From the NCBI RefSeq assembly GCF_000018025.1, contig NC_009831.1:3038001-3102000 (forward strand): DNA of 64,000 bases, read 5' to 3'. The stretch's first letter is position 1; each line of letters starts with the position of its first letter. This DNA is from Shewanella sediminis HAW-EB3 (GTDB lineage: Bacteria > Pseudomonadota > Gammaproteobacteria > Enterobacterales > Shewanellaceae). The notes beneath the pieces are model-generated. The model worked only from the letters and a program-made list of their open reading frames with translations, did no database searches and had not been told where the DNA came from. Below are positions 8,505-18,100 of this stretch, in pieces. A program made the position numbers and the translations under genes.

Positions 8505-9452
8505 ATGAAGGACGGTCTGCAACATGAAGCCTACCAAATGGTCCTATTTAATGCCTTAGCGACCACAGGTAGTCTCACTAAGGCTGCTGAGAGACTCGAA
8601 GTCTCTGTATCTCACGTCAGTAAGCAACTGCATATTCTGGAAGATAAGCTTAACGTTCAACTCATCAATCGCAGTACCCGAAGCCTGGCACTGACTCAAG
8701 AAGGCAAAGACTTTGCCGATTATTGTGACCAGATAGTGGGTTTGATCCATAGCGCCAACACGCTGATGACAGATTCCAGAGATGAGGTTTCCGGAAACGT
8801 TCGACTGGCACTCTCCTGCTCATTTGGCACCCTGCACGTGTTACCGGCATTAGACGCGCTTCAGAAAAAATATCCCTCACTCACCACCGAAGTTAGCCTG
8901 TTTGACTATAAGGTCGACATGTTGGAGGAGGAGATAGACCTATGGTTCACCACTTTCGAAGAGATAAATGCCGGTTATGTGGCCCAAAGAATCGTCGATA
9001 CCCACTTCATTCTGTTGGCATCCCCTGACTACATACAGGTACATGGTGCGCCAACACACCCAGACGATTTAAAAGCGCATAACTGCGTCACCTACCACAG
9101 CAAAAATCGCAGCTACACCCATTGGTTATTTGCAAAAGATGAAGAACAGCTTGATGTACAAGTCTCAGGTAATTATCGGGTAGATAAGGCCGAAGCCATT
9201 CGTGACGCCGTTCTGGCGGGCAGAGGCATAGGCTATATAGCCACTTATCTGTTAACCGATGAGCTGGAGAGTGGAAAACTCATTCCGCTGATGTCAGACT
9301 GGAAACCCACGCAAAAGATGCCTGTCTATGCCGTTTACCCGAAATACCAAAACCTCCCGGTTCGACTGAAAACCATCATAGATTTTGTTAAACAGGTCAT
9401 AGGACAACCGCCCTACTGGGACAACAACTTATCCAAATGGCTTAAGGATTAG
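8505..9452 (+). CDS. LysR-family transcriptional regulator
   Basis: The 315-residue protein has an N-terminal winged helix-turn-helix (FNALATTGSLTKAAERLEVSVSHVSKQLHILEDKL, residues about 15-50; landmark only) and a C-terminal substrate-binding domain (VRLALSCSFGTLHVLPAL onward). These are cytoplasmic DNA-binding regulators that respond to small ligands. LysR proteins often control a divergent neighbour, but no divergent gene is adjacent here and the target is unknown. ATG 8505 has a GAGGTTGAAAG sequence upstream. A strong hairpin follows the stop. Confidence 0.88.
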   Translation: MKDGLQHEAYQMVLFNALATTGSLTKAAERLEVSVSHVSKQLHILEDKLNVQLINRSTRSLALTQEGKDFADYCDQIVGLIHSANTLMTDSRDEVSGNVRLALSCSFGTLHVLPALDALQKKYPSLTTEVSLFDYKVDMLEEEIDLWFTTFEEINAGYVAQRIVDTHFILLASPDYIQVHGAPTHPDDLKAHNCVTYHSKNRSYTHWLFAKDEEQLDVQVSGNYRVDKAEAIRDAVLAGRGIGYIATYLLTDELESGKLIPLMSDWKPTQKMPVYAVYPKYQNLPVRLKTIIDFVKQVIGQPPYWDNNLSKWLKD

Positions 9453-9456
9453 CCAC

Positions 9457-9487
9457 CGTAGCCATCCAAGTCTATTGGATGGCTACG
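9457..9487 (+). terminator. Perfect 13-bp hairpin after the LysR gene
   Basis: CGTAGCCATCCAA (9457-9469) and TTGGATGGCTACG (9475-9487) are perfectly complementary with a 5-nt loop, starting 4 bp after the stop codon. There is no T-run after it. It may be a 3'-stabilising or Rho-associated stem rather than an intrinsic terminator. Confidence 0.5.
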
Positions 9488-9835
9488 AATAATCGACTCA
9501 CTTGCCACCTTGATTCCCCCCCTTTTACATCCGGCTCTATCCGCTAATCATCATTTTGACCAGCAGAACTTATATCTGTTCAAACCGCAGTATTAAACCT
9601 TGTTTAAATCATCAGCTATCCTCTTCTCAGTTGGAAAAACTGTTTCAAGTGATTGCTGGTAGATAGGAAATAACAATTTAATTACCATCTGTTTATCGAC
9701 GGGATAATGACTTTTAGAAATTTCACCACTCTAAAAGCTGTTAATTATTCTCAATGTAATATGCAAAACATTTTCTATTGAGAAAAACCAAAATTAATTT
9801 AAAACAACATTTAATTATATTTACAGAGGTAATTT
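9488..9835. promoter_or_regulatory. AT-rich leader and promoter region of the nucleoside phosphorylase gene
   Basis: This stretch of about 350 bp has no gene. Its last 180 bp are strongly AT-rich and end in the Shine-Dalgarno ACAGAGGT before ATG 9836. No clear CRP or CytR site was found by eye. Confidence 0.35.
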
Positions 9836-10615
9836 ATGTCAGTCGTTAATAAAAGCGAAAGAACCAATGGAATAAAACAGTATCATATCGGCATGGTTGA
9901 GGGAGATGTCGCAGAATATGTTCTTCTGCCGGGAGACCCATTCAGAACAGACATCATCGCCAAATATATGGATGACGTAGAGTTGGTCGCTCATAAGCGT
10001 GAACATAAGACCTATACCGGTTACTACAAGGGGGTCAGAGTATCGGTGACATCGACTGGCATGGGCTGCCCATCTACCGCTATCGCTGCTGAAGAGCTGG
10101 CTAACATTGGCGCCAAGGTATTCATCCGTTTGGGAAGCTGCGCAGCCTTGCAAGACGATATCAATATCGGCGATCTAGTTATCACCACCGCAGCGATGAA
10201 GAATGAGGGGACATCAAAATTCTATGTACCCGACAACTTACCGGCCGTCGCCGATCTTGAGGTCACATCCGAGCTAATTCGCGTCGCTAAAGAGATGTCG
10301 AACGGTGATGACTATCAGGTTCACTGGGGGATCAGCTCAACCGATGACTCATTTTACGGTGAGACCCCTGAATGGATCCAGAAGCTTATCGATCTGAATT
10401 TGAAGAATATTGAGATGGAAGCATCGGCGCTATTTACCGTCTGTCACCGTCGAGGTTTAAAAGGCGCAACCATCTGTGCGGTCGCCGCGAACCATAAACG
10501 AGGCGAAAATTTTTGGGGTAAGCGAAATATTCTGCTCGAACAAGGTATCGAGAAGGAGACAGAGGTAGCTTTGGAGGCTATCTATCGCTTCCATCACGGA
10601 AAAAATCTATTTTAA
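9836..10615 (+). CDS. NP-I family nucleoside phosphorylase (uridine phosphorylase-like)
   Basis: The 259-residue protein has the NP-I family motifs: phosphate-loop LLPGDPFRTD near residue 30, the STGMGCPSTAIAAEEL segment, RLGSCAAL (family R-x-G) near 100, and the ribose-binding EMEASALF near 190. It reversibly phosphorolyses a nucleoside to base plus ribose-1-phosphate in pyrimidine or purine salvage. The EMEA and PST motifs point to the uridine phosphorylase branch. RLGSCA in place of E. coli Udp's RIGTTG makes the base specificity uncertain, with purine nucleosides an alternative. It stands alone, preceded by a long AT-rich leader. Confidence 0.75.
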   Translation: MSVVNKSERTNGIKQYHIGMVEGDVAEYVLLPGDPFRTDIIAKYMDDVELVAHKREHKTYTGYYKGVRVSVTSTGMGCPSTAIAAEELANIGAKVFIRLGSCAALQDDINIGDLVITTAAMKNEGTSKFYVPDNLPAVADLEVTSELIRVAKEMSNGDDYQVHWGISSTDDSFYGETPEWIQKLIDLNLKNIEMEASALFTVCHRRGLKGATICAVAANHKRGENFWGKRNILLEQGIEKETEVALEAIYRFHHGKNLF

Positions 10616-10687
10616 GGGTCAACTCTAATGTGGTGCTTATGCCATATAAACGGCTTATAGCCTTTTTATAAAAGCATCACACTCCAT

Positions 10688-10709
10688 AGTTTAATAAAAG
10701 TTAAACTAT
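10688..10709 (+). terminator. Hairpin in the phosphorylase/small-gene interval
   Basis: TAGTTTAA and TTAAACTA are complementary arms around a 6-nt loop, followed by TTAGTTTT. It is AT-rich and weak. It may end the upstream transcript. Confidence 0.3.
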
Positions 10710-10731
10710 TAGTTTTATAAAGGTAAATATA

Positions 10732-10992
10732 ATGAGCTATGAACTTATCGGTTATTTGGGCTCGGCCGTTATTGCTATATCCTTACTGGTAGCTAATGTA
10801 ACCCTGCTTCGTTATCTTAATTCAATTGGCTGCGCAATAATGGTGACCTACGCCCTGCTAATTAGCGCATACCCTGTTGTTCTGATGAATTGTATTTGCA
10901 TCATGATCAACATCTACCACATAGTTAAAGTTGGAGATTTTAACAATCAAATAAACTCTCTATTTAAATTTGGAAAAACGAATAGAAGTTAA
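10732..10992 (+). CDS. Small inner-membrane protein (YgjV/PQ-loop-like)
   Basis: The 86-residue protein is almost entirely hydrophobic to residue 66, with two or three membrane segments (LIGYLGSAVIAISLLVANVTLL, AIMVTYALLISAYPVVLMNCICIMINI used as landmarks) and a short polar tail. The pattern resembles small YgjV-type proteins with a GxxGxxxxxxSLL helix followed by an NxIYH motif (here NIYHIVK). No function is established. The Shine-Dalgarno is AAAGGTAAA. It is the first of three consecutive short genes on this strand. Confidence 0.55.
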   Translation: MSYELIGYLGSAVIAISLLVANVTLLRYLNSIGCAIMVTYALLISAYPVVLMNCICIMINIYHIVKVGDFNNQINSLFKFGKTNRS

Positions 10993-11253
10993 GGGCAAGA
11001 TACAGAAAGCGAGATAATATAAATCCGCCTATCTGGAATATTTTTGGTCTTGCGTTCGGGTTTGCGCAAATTGAAAGGTGCTTCCCATAGCCATATGGAG
11101 CTACAGCGCACAATAAGCCGCCCCCCCAGTCGGCTTTAGCACTATAGCTCTTTTGTCCTTTTCCATGATTGGTAATCCGCATTAAGTTGCTAGTCACCAT
11201 AATTAGCATTACATCACCAGCCGATTAATTTTATTATGGAGTTGTAAATAATC

Positions 11254-11460
11254 ATGGAAGTTAAAATATTCACTAAAGTTTTACGCCCTAAGGTGGGCTT
11301 TCTGCCTAAGTCTGACACAGCTACAGACCATGGTTTAGAAGCTGAAATTAATCTTTGGTTAGCCTCTCAGCCGAATATCGATATTCAAAATATTACTCAA
11401 TCACAAAGTGGTGGCTCATTTCAACCAGCAACCTTAGTTGTAAGCGTATGGTACAACTGA
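11254..11460 (+). CDS. Conserved-looking small hypothetical protein
   Basis: This 68-residue soluble protein (EINLWLASQPNIDIQNITQSQSGG, then a hydrophobic strand PATLVVSVWYN; landmarks only) resembles short single-domain proteins in which a helix is followed by beta strands. I do not recognise a named family. GGAG lies 12-13 bp before the ATG, which is long but usable. It is followed 35 bp later by another small gene. Confidence 0.5.
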   Translation: MEVKIFTKVLRPKVGFLPKSDTATDHGLEAEINLWLASQPNIDIQNITQSQSGGSFQPATLVVSVWYN

Positions 11461-11495
11461 GGTAACTAGCTAATAATCAAAAAGGAGTTTTGATA

Positions 11496-11684
11496 ATGAA
11501 TATAAACGCCACAATTCTGGGCCAGGTCATTTTTTTCACCGCTATTTTGGTCGGTATATTGAGTTTTTATCTGGGCAAAAGAAAAACTCAAACACCCATT
11601 CTGGCCACAGTTATTGGCATTATTTTATCCTTGATCCCTCCATTCGCTTTGGTCTATCCTAGCGGCGTTAGTGTTGAAAAATGA
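11496..11684 (+). CDS. Small membrane protein with an AtpF-like N-terminus
   Basis: The 62-residue protein has two membrane segments. It starts MNINATILGQVIFF, which matches the conserved first residues of ATP synthase subunit b (AtpF, MNxNATxxGQ), but it lacks the long b-subunit helix. ATG 11496 is chosen over the in-frame TTG at 11490 because AGGAG lies 8 bp upstream of it. A paralogue with the same N-terminus is at 56808. Function is unknown. Confidence 0.6.
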   Translation: MNINATILGQVIFFTAILVGILSFYLGKRKTQTPILATVIGIILSLIPPFALVYPSGVSVEK

Positions 11685-11713
11685 TGTTAATCAGGTGGGT
11701 ACTACTAACTAAA

Positions 11714-11742
11714 GGAGCAAGCTTCGCGGCTAAAGCCACTCC
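11714..11742 (+). repeat. REP-like palindrome
   Basis: GGAG...GCTT...AAGC...CTCC forms a nested imperfect hairpin around CGCGGCT. On the minus strand it reads GTAGGAGTGGCTTTAGCCGC, a motif common as dispersed REP elements in gammaproteobacteria (general knowledge). It sits about 10 bp beyond the asparaginase stop. Confidence 0.6.
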
Positions 11743-11751
11743 TACATTGAG

Positions 11752-12810
11752 TTACATATCCCGCCAGATCATCACATCTGCTGGCTCACCATTCTTACGT
11801 GTGGCGCGGTACATCCCTTCGGTATTGAATGGGGTAGCGATATTGCCGCGCTGATCGATAGCAATCACGCCGCCGGTACCACCTGCAGTGATAAGACGTT
11901 GATTGATGACCTCATCTGCCGCCTGAATTATCGACTTTTGTTGGTATTTTACCCGTGCACAGATATCTCCCGCTACATGGTAACGAATAAAGTACTCGCC
12001 ATGACCGGTCGCAGATACCGCGCACACCCCATTTTCTGCGTAGGTGCCCGCACCGATGACCGGAGAATCACCGATTCGACCGAAGCGTTTCGCCGTCATG
12101 CCACCTGTAGAGGTCCCGGCCGCTAGGTTGCCTTTTTTATCCAGAGCCACGGCGCCGACGGTACCGAACTTATAATCCAGATCCAGGTAGTCTATCTCTG
12201 GAACACCGTTTAATGACGCCTGATAATCGGGCGACTTTTCCGACTCGGCTTTTCTTAATTTCACCTTGGCATCTTGTAGCTGCTTATAACGAGATTCTGT
12301 GTCGAAAGAGTTGGCCGGCACCAGCGTAAAACCTTGGGTCAATGCAAACTCTTCGGCGCCCGCACCCGATAACATGACATGAGGCGACCGGTTCATCACG
12401 GCATCGGCGAGATTAATGGGGTTCTTGATATGTTTAACTCCTGAGACCGCACCGGCATTCATGGTCTTGCCATCCATGATTGAGGCATCCATCTCATGGG
12501 CACCATCATAGGTATACACGGCCCCGACGCCGGCATTAAACAGCGGGCTGTTTTCCATCACATTGATCGCCGCTTGAATAGCCACCACACTATCGCCACC
12601 TTTCTCAAGCACCTTATATCCAGCATTGACCGCTTCGGTGAGCTTATCGCGATAGTCTTGTTGCTGCTGCGGTGTAAGCTTAGCCTTGGTAATTGTTCCG
12701 GCCCCGCCGTGGATAGCAATCGAAAATGGCTTATCATCCGCCCATACAGAAGTGGTGACAGACGCTGCGGCCGCCAAGATCAATGCTACTAAAGTCGATT
12801 TATTTTTCAC
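11752..12810 (-). CDS. Isoaspartyl peptidase / plant-type L-asparaginase, secreted
   Basis: This is a 352-residue Ntn-hydrolase. The signal peptide (residues 1-24, ending SVWA) directs it to the periplasm. The mature protein starts FSIAIHGGAGTI, the family N-terminus. The autocleavage site is at GTVGAVALD, where the Thr becomes the N-terminal nucleophile of the beta subunit. A second conserved segment is GTSTGGMTAKRFGRIGDSPVIGAG (landmark). It hydrolyses beta-aspartyl dipeptides and asparagine. It stands alone and is divergent from tamA. Confidence 0.88.
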   Translation of the reverse strand: MKNKSTLVALILAAAASVTTSVWADDKPFSIAIHGGAGTITKAKLTPQQQQDYRDKLTEAVNAGYKVLEKGGDSVVAIQAAINVMENSPLFNAGVGAVYTYDGAHEMDASIMDGKTMNAGAVSGVKHIKNPINLADAVMNRSPHVMLSGAGAEEFALTQGFTLVPANSFDTESRYKQLQDAKVKLRKAESEKSPDYQASLNGVPEIDYLDLDYKFGTVGAVALDKKGNLAAGTSTGGMTAKRFGRIGDSPVIGAGTYAENGVCAVSATGHGEYFIRYHVAGDICARVKYQQKSIIQAADEVINQRLITAGGTGGVIAIDQRGNIATPFNTEGMYRATRKNGEPADVMIWRDM

Positions 12811-12945
12811 AAAAGGGTCCTTTGTTTTTTATTTGCACTCTTTGTAACCATTTTCATCCATAATTACAATCATCAACTTGCCTGAGATCAATAATCTAGC
12901 GACAATAGAGACGCATTCGTTCATTACTAAAAAGAGTCTGATTTT

Positions 12946-13893
12946 TTGAAAAACAGTTCATTGCGTTTATGGTCATTGAGCATCATTTTTATAGGCTATT
13001 TCCTGTGCATATTTTCCGCACATGCCAATGACTGGTTAACATTAAAAATTGAAGGTGTCGACGATGTTTTAGCCCGAAACATCAAGGCCCACTTAGGCGC
13101 TTTACCTAAGTCTAATGTGCAGCGCAGAGCCTTTATCTTTAATGCAGAAGATAACACGACTGCCGCCCTTCACTCTTTGGGTTTCTATCATGGTGTGATC
13201 CACGAGGAGGTCGCCCAGTCAAAGGACGGCCCCTGGACACTGTCACTCTCTATTACGCCCGGCGAACCGACACGACTCCAATGGATCGATATCAACTTCG
13301 ATGGCGAAATTGTCGAAGACAAATTTATTCTCAACTGGTTAGATACGGTGACGATTAAACCCGGAGACGTGTTAAATCACGGTACCTATGATCAATTAAA
13401 ATCTCAACTGGTGACGATTGCATTAGCCCGGGGTTATTTCGATGGTAAGTACAAACGCTCGGCAATCACCATCAATCGCGATCTCAACACGGCGCAGATC
13501 ACCCTGCATTACGACTCAGGCAAGCGGTACCACATAGGCACAGTCAGTTTCGAAGGACACACATTAAACGATGAGCTGCTAAACGAGCTGCTTCCCTTCG
13601 AAACAAACTCTCTGTTCAGCACAGGTAAGCTGAGCAGTCTGAATCGGGAACTGCTGGATACCAGTTATTTCTCCAACATTAAAGTATTGCCCCAAATAGA
13701 TAAAACCCAAGGGTTAGCCGTGCCTATCAAGGTTGAACTATCCCCAAAACCCAGCCATTCTATCGAACTGGGTCTGGGTGCCGATATAGGTAACACGACC
13801 GATAACAGCATGGAACCTAGATCACCATCAATCGCGATCTCAACACGGCGCAGATCACCCTGCATTACGACTCAGGCAAGCGGTACCACATAG
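12946..13893 (+). pseudogene. tamA: TamA, N-terminal fragment (frame broken by an internal duplication)
   Basis: TamA is the BamA-family outer-membrane subunit of the translocation and assembly module. This piece has a signal peptide (cleavage after SAHA) and the POTRA region (LKIEGVDDVLARNIKAHL, GEPTRLQWIDINFDGEI as landmarks). It is in frame up to base 13820. A second exact copy of 13465-13820 follows. Because 356 is not a multiple of 3, reading continues for 24 unrelated residues to a stop at 13893. Removing one copy joins 12946-13820 to 14177-15149 as one 615-codon gene, a normal TamA length. An assembly error is an alternative to a real mutation. Confidence 0.85.
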
Positions 13894-14176
13894 GCACAGT
13901 CAGTTTCGAAGGACACACATTAAACGATGAGCTGCTAAACGAGCTGCTTCCCTTCGAAACAAACTCTCTGTTCAGCACAGGTAAGCTGAGCAGTCTGAAT
14001 CGGGAACTGCTGGATACCAGTTATTTCTCCAACATTAAAGTATTGCCCCAAATAGATAAAACCCAAGGGTTAGCCGTGCCTATCAAGGTTGAACTATCCC
14101 CAAAACCCAGCCATTCTATCGAACTGGGTCTGGGTGCCGATATAGGTAACACGACCGATAACAGCATGGAACCTAG
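13465..14176 (+). repeat. Exact 356-bp tandem duplication inside tamA
   Basis: Bases 13465-13820 and 13821-14176 appear identical over all 356 positions when read side by side. The left flank (GGCA before copy 1) and the right flank (GGTCCG after copy 2) show no obvious microhomology. 356 equals 3 x 118 + 2, so the duplication shifts the frame. Confidence 0.95.
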
Positions 14177-15149
14177 GGTCCGTGTGACCTGGCGTACCCC
14201 ACAAATCAACCGTCATGGTCACTCTCAGGAAACCACGGCCGAATGGTCACCGGATAAACCCAAGTTCCTTACTACCTATACCATTCCTCTGACCCATCCT
14301 CTGGATGACCAACTGAAAATCCGGGTCGGAATGCTCAGGGATAAATATGGCGTGACTCAGGTCTATGACCCCGAAGAGAATCAGTTCGATAACACGGGTG
14401 AGCTTGAAGGAAGTAAGCGTTTATTAGGTGTGATCCGTCAGCAGAGGCTAGATAATCAGTGGCTGTTCAGTTATTCGATTGAATGGATGCGAGAGTTCTA
14501 CAACCAATCGGATACCGATTATGACCCCAAGCTCGTCCTGTTCGGTACCAGTATCTCTAAGACGACACGTGGCGATAATAGCTTAGACCCAAAATCCGGA
14601 TTCTTTCAACACTACAGCCTGGAACACGCCGATCCCTCTCTGGGCTCCAGCATACGGTTAACGCGGCTGCAGACAAAATACAAATGGATCGATACCTTCT
14701 TCGACAAGCATAGAATCGTCTCAAGACTGGATCTCGGAGTTAACCTGGCAGCTGATGATGATTTAGCGCTTATTCCTCCCTCCCTGAGATACTTTGCCGG
14801 TGGCGATCAGAGCATCAGGGGTTACAGTTATCAGGAGCTCGGCCCCCACCTGGACTACACCAACAGCGATGGTCAACTGGCAAGGCAAGTTGTCGGCGGG
14901 CGTTATCTTATGGTCGGTAGCATAGAGTACCAGTATTATCTGACACCAACCTGGCGTGTGGGCTCCTTTATCGATGCGGGTAATGCTTTCGATGTTAATC
15001 AGATTGAGCCCATCGTCTCAGTGGGAGGAGGTATTCACTGGATCTCTCCTATCGGCCCGATAAAAATCGATCTGGGTGTCGGTCTGAAGGAAACCGATAC
15101 TGTCGATAGACCCTGGCGCATCCATATCACTATGGGGGCAGAGCTATGA
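14043..15149 (+). pseudogene. tamA: TamA, C-terminal barrel fragment (second part of the broken gene)
   Basis: This frame carries the end of the last POTRA and the 16-strand barrel domain of TamA, including the surface/lid-associated DPKSGFF, FAGGDQSIRGYSYQELGP (the RGY motif of the Omp85 family) and the terminal strand ending MGAEL. The marked start (TTG 14043) is only where the open frame can begin in copy 2, with no signal peptide, so it would not be exported alone. Its last four bases (ATGA) overlap tamB, which shows the original operon coupling. Confidence 0.85.
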
Positions 15150-18100
15150 CGCAGCCCACTAGAGAGACTGGTATTAACCAGGCTGAAACTCCGTCAGATA
15201 GTACTGATGCCGCCCCAAAAAATAGCCTTGCACGGACACTATGGAAAAGTTTTAAGGCCGTCTCCAGGACGATTATCTATCTGCCTCTGGGCATGCTGAT
15301 CATCCTTGCAATACTTTTAGGCACCCCCTTAGGTAGCAGACTCGCGGTGGCCCTTGCCGATATTTTCGTGCCCGATCTCGATATCACCTACGTCTCAGGC
15401 ACGTTAAACAAACGCCTCGAAACGACCGATGTCCACTGGAGTATGGAGGGTATCGCGGTCGATGTTGACGACCTTATATTAGATTGGCGCCCCATGTGCC
15501 TGCTGAGCAAACAGTTATGTGTCAACGAACTCGCAGCAAGTAAGGTGTTGGTGTCGATAGATACAGACAAGCTCGGAGATCAAAACCTGGTTGATGAAGA
15601 GCTAACAGGACTTAAGGGCGCCACCGAAGTTGATAGCGGCAAACAAGGCTTTCCGGACAATCAGCTTAATGACTCTCAGCTCAAGGACTATCCGTCAAAT
15701 CAAAACCAAGAGATACAACTGCCTTTCGGTATCGATCTCAAGCGGGCAGATTTAGCCAACGTAAAGGTGCGCGTCAACGATATGCAGTTCAATGCCTCAC
15801 GTCTACAAACACAGGCACAATGGCAACAGACCGGCATCAGAGCCAAGTATCTGCACAGTAATGATCTGCTGGTATCGATTCCATTATCTTCTGCAGACAA
15901 GAACGCTGAAATAATTGAAAAGGCAAACCAAACGACTCAAGACGAAGACACCAGCTGGACCATGGCACACCTGCCCGCCGTCTTTATGCCGATACCGGTG
16001 TTTGTTACCGATGCCGTCCTGGAGAAGAGTCACCTGAAACTCGGTAAGCGCGATGACTATTTCGACAACATCGTACTCGACGGTAGTTACCATAGCTTTC
16101 TGGTGAACCTCAATCAGCTGCATGTTGAACATACCTATGGCAAGGTTGATCTCAAGGGGGGGATCACACTCAAAGATGACTACCCTATGGATATCTCAGC
16201 CACTGTCGATGCACGCAGTGTAGCCGAACTGCCCGGACTTAAGCTGCAACAGCTTTCGGTCCACGTATCTCAGGGCTTTAAAAAACTAGCCGTGACGGCG
16301 ACTGGTAAGGGTCATATCGACTTTAACCTGCAAGGTGATATCGGCCTGGCAAAGAGAAGCCTCCCCTATGAGCTTAAATTTGAGAGTAAGGCCATAGGTT
16401 GGCCACTCGATGCACCAAATTACTCGGGTAAATCGATAAGTCTTATCACCCATGGGGATCTCAATAGTCAGGATGTCATCCTCTCGGGCAACATCAAGAC
16501 CCCTTTTCATCCCGTGTTGGCTGTCGATACCCAATTTAAACATACAGGTAAACAACTGGATGTAGATCATCTGCGAGTGGAAGGAGAGTTGGGAGAAGCT
16601 GAGCTGTCAGGCAGCGCACAGTATGAAGATGGGGTAAGCTGGGACGCCGACATCAACACTGTCGACTTCAAGATGCAACAGCTAAAACTAAACCTTGAAA
16701 CGCCTCTGCCCGATAGCATCATCAGTGGCCAATTTCACACCAAGGGCCAGGTTGACTCTAAACGCTGGGAGGTCGGCATTGACAACTCAGATCTGGAGGG
16801 CGAAATTCAGGGCTACCCATTTCACCTCCTCGGGGATATCAATATCGATGATAAACTGCACCTCAAAGCCGATAGTTTAAAGCTCAGCGCGCTGCAGAGT
16901 GTATTGTCCATATCCGGCAATGCTGATGAGGCTTGGGCCGTTAACGCAAAATTGCAGATCCCGGATCTTAGCCTCTGGCATACCGAGTCATCGGGCAGTA
17001 TCGATGCATTTATCAATGTCTCGGGTGAAAGCGAGCACCCACAAGTTTCCGTTTCAGCCGAGTTATTCGAGCTGCAATTTCAACAACACAAAATTGAACA
17101 AGCCCTGGCCAAAGGCTTTTATCGACCCAAAGATAATCAGGAGTTTGCCCTCTCTGTTAAGGCTAAGGAACTGAAGCTCGCAACCGTCAAGCTTGATTCG
17201 GTTACCCTGGGTTTTAAAGGTAATGACACAAAGCAGAAACTGGGGCTGCAAACGTTCGGTGAGCTACAACTCAATACCAAAATTTACTCCCGATACGACA
17301 CAAAAACGACTCAATTAGAGGCCGAGATCAGAAACTTGAGTTTGAACTCTGTGCTGGGTAAGTGGGCGCTCCAGGCACCTATCGATGTCAGCTGGAATAA
17401 TGACAAGCAAACGGGCTTAGTTAACACTTTTTGCTGGCTCAACGAAAACGGTAAACTTTGCCTCGATGATCCGGCAGAGCTCAGCAAAAACGGTGAGGCC
17501 AGTATCCTGTTCGATGGCGATATAGGTGGAGTATTGACGCCATTACTGCCGGAAAATTTGACGTGGCAGGCCCCCGCTAACTTAACCTCTAATATCAAGT
17601 GGCAAGAAGAGTCGAAACCCGAAGGCTACTTAGAACTGAATTTAGCCCCGGGTCAGGTGAGTTTCAACAATAATAACCGTGTTATCGATGTCGGCTACAG
17701 GATGCTTAATTTTCAAGCTAGCCTGGACAAAGATAAGCTTGCCACCCAACTTAAATTTGATTCACACGATATCGCCAGTTGGGAAGGACAGTTAGAGGTA
17801 AGCGTCTCCCCTGACAGGGCGATATCCGGTTACACTAAGCTAGATCAAATAAACCTCGATGCCCTATCGGAGCTTATGCCACAACTCGAAACTCTGACCG
17901 GAAAAATTTCCAGTGAGCTGGAGATATCCGGCACACTCGCCAAACCGGATATTTCCGGAAAAGTGCAGCTGGAAAATGGTCACCTGCTGGCCGCCGCCAA
18001 CCCGACTCCATTGGAGAATATCGAACTCGATCTCTTACTCTCGGGCCAGAAAGCCACACTCGATGGGCGGTGGAAAATGGGAGAGGGCGAGGCAAAAGTT

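Noticed and set aside
10964..11209. 81-residue minus-strand open frame after the small membrane gene
   Set aside because: Low-quality composition and no usable start; treated as non-coding.
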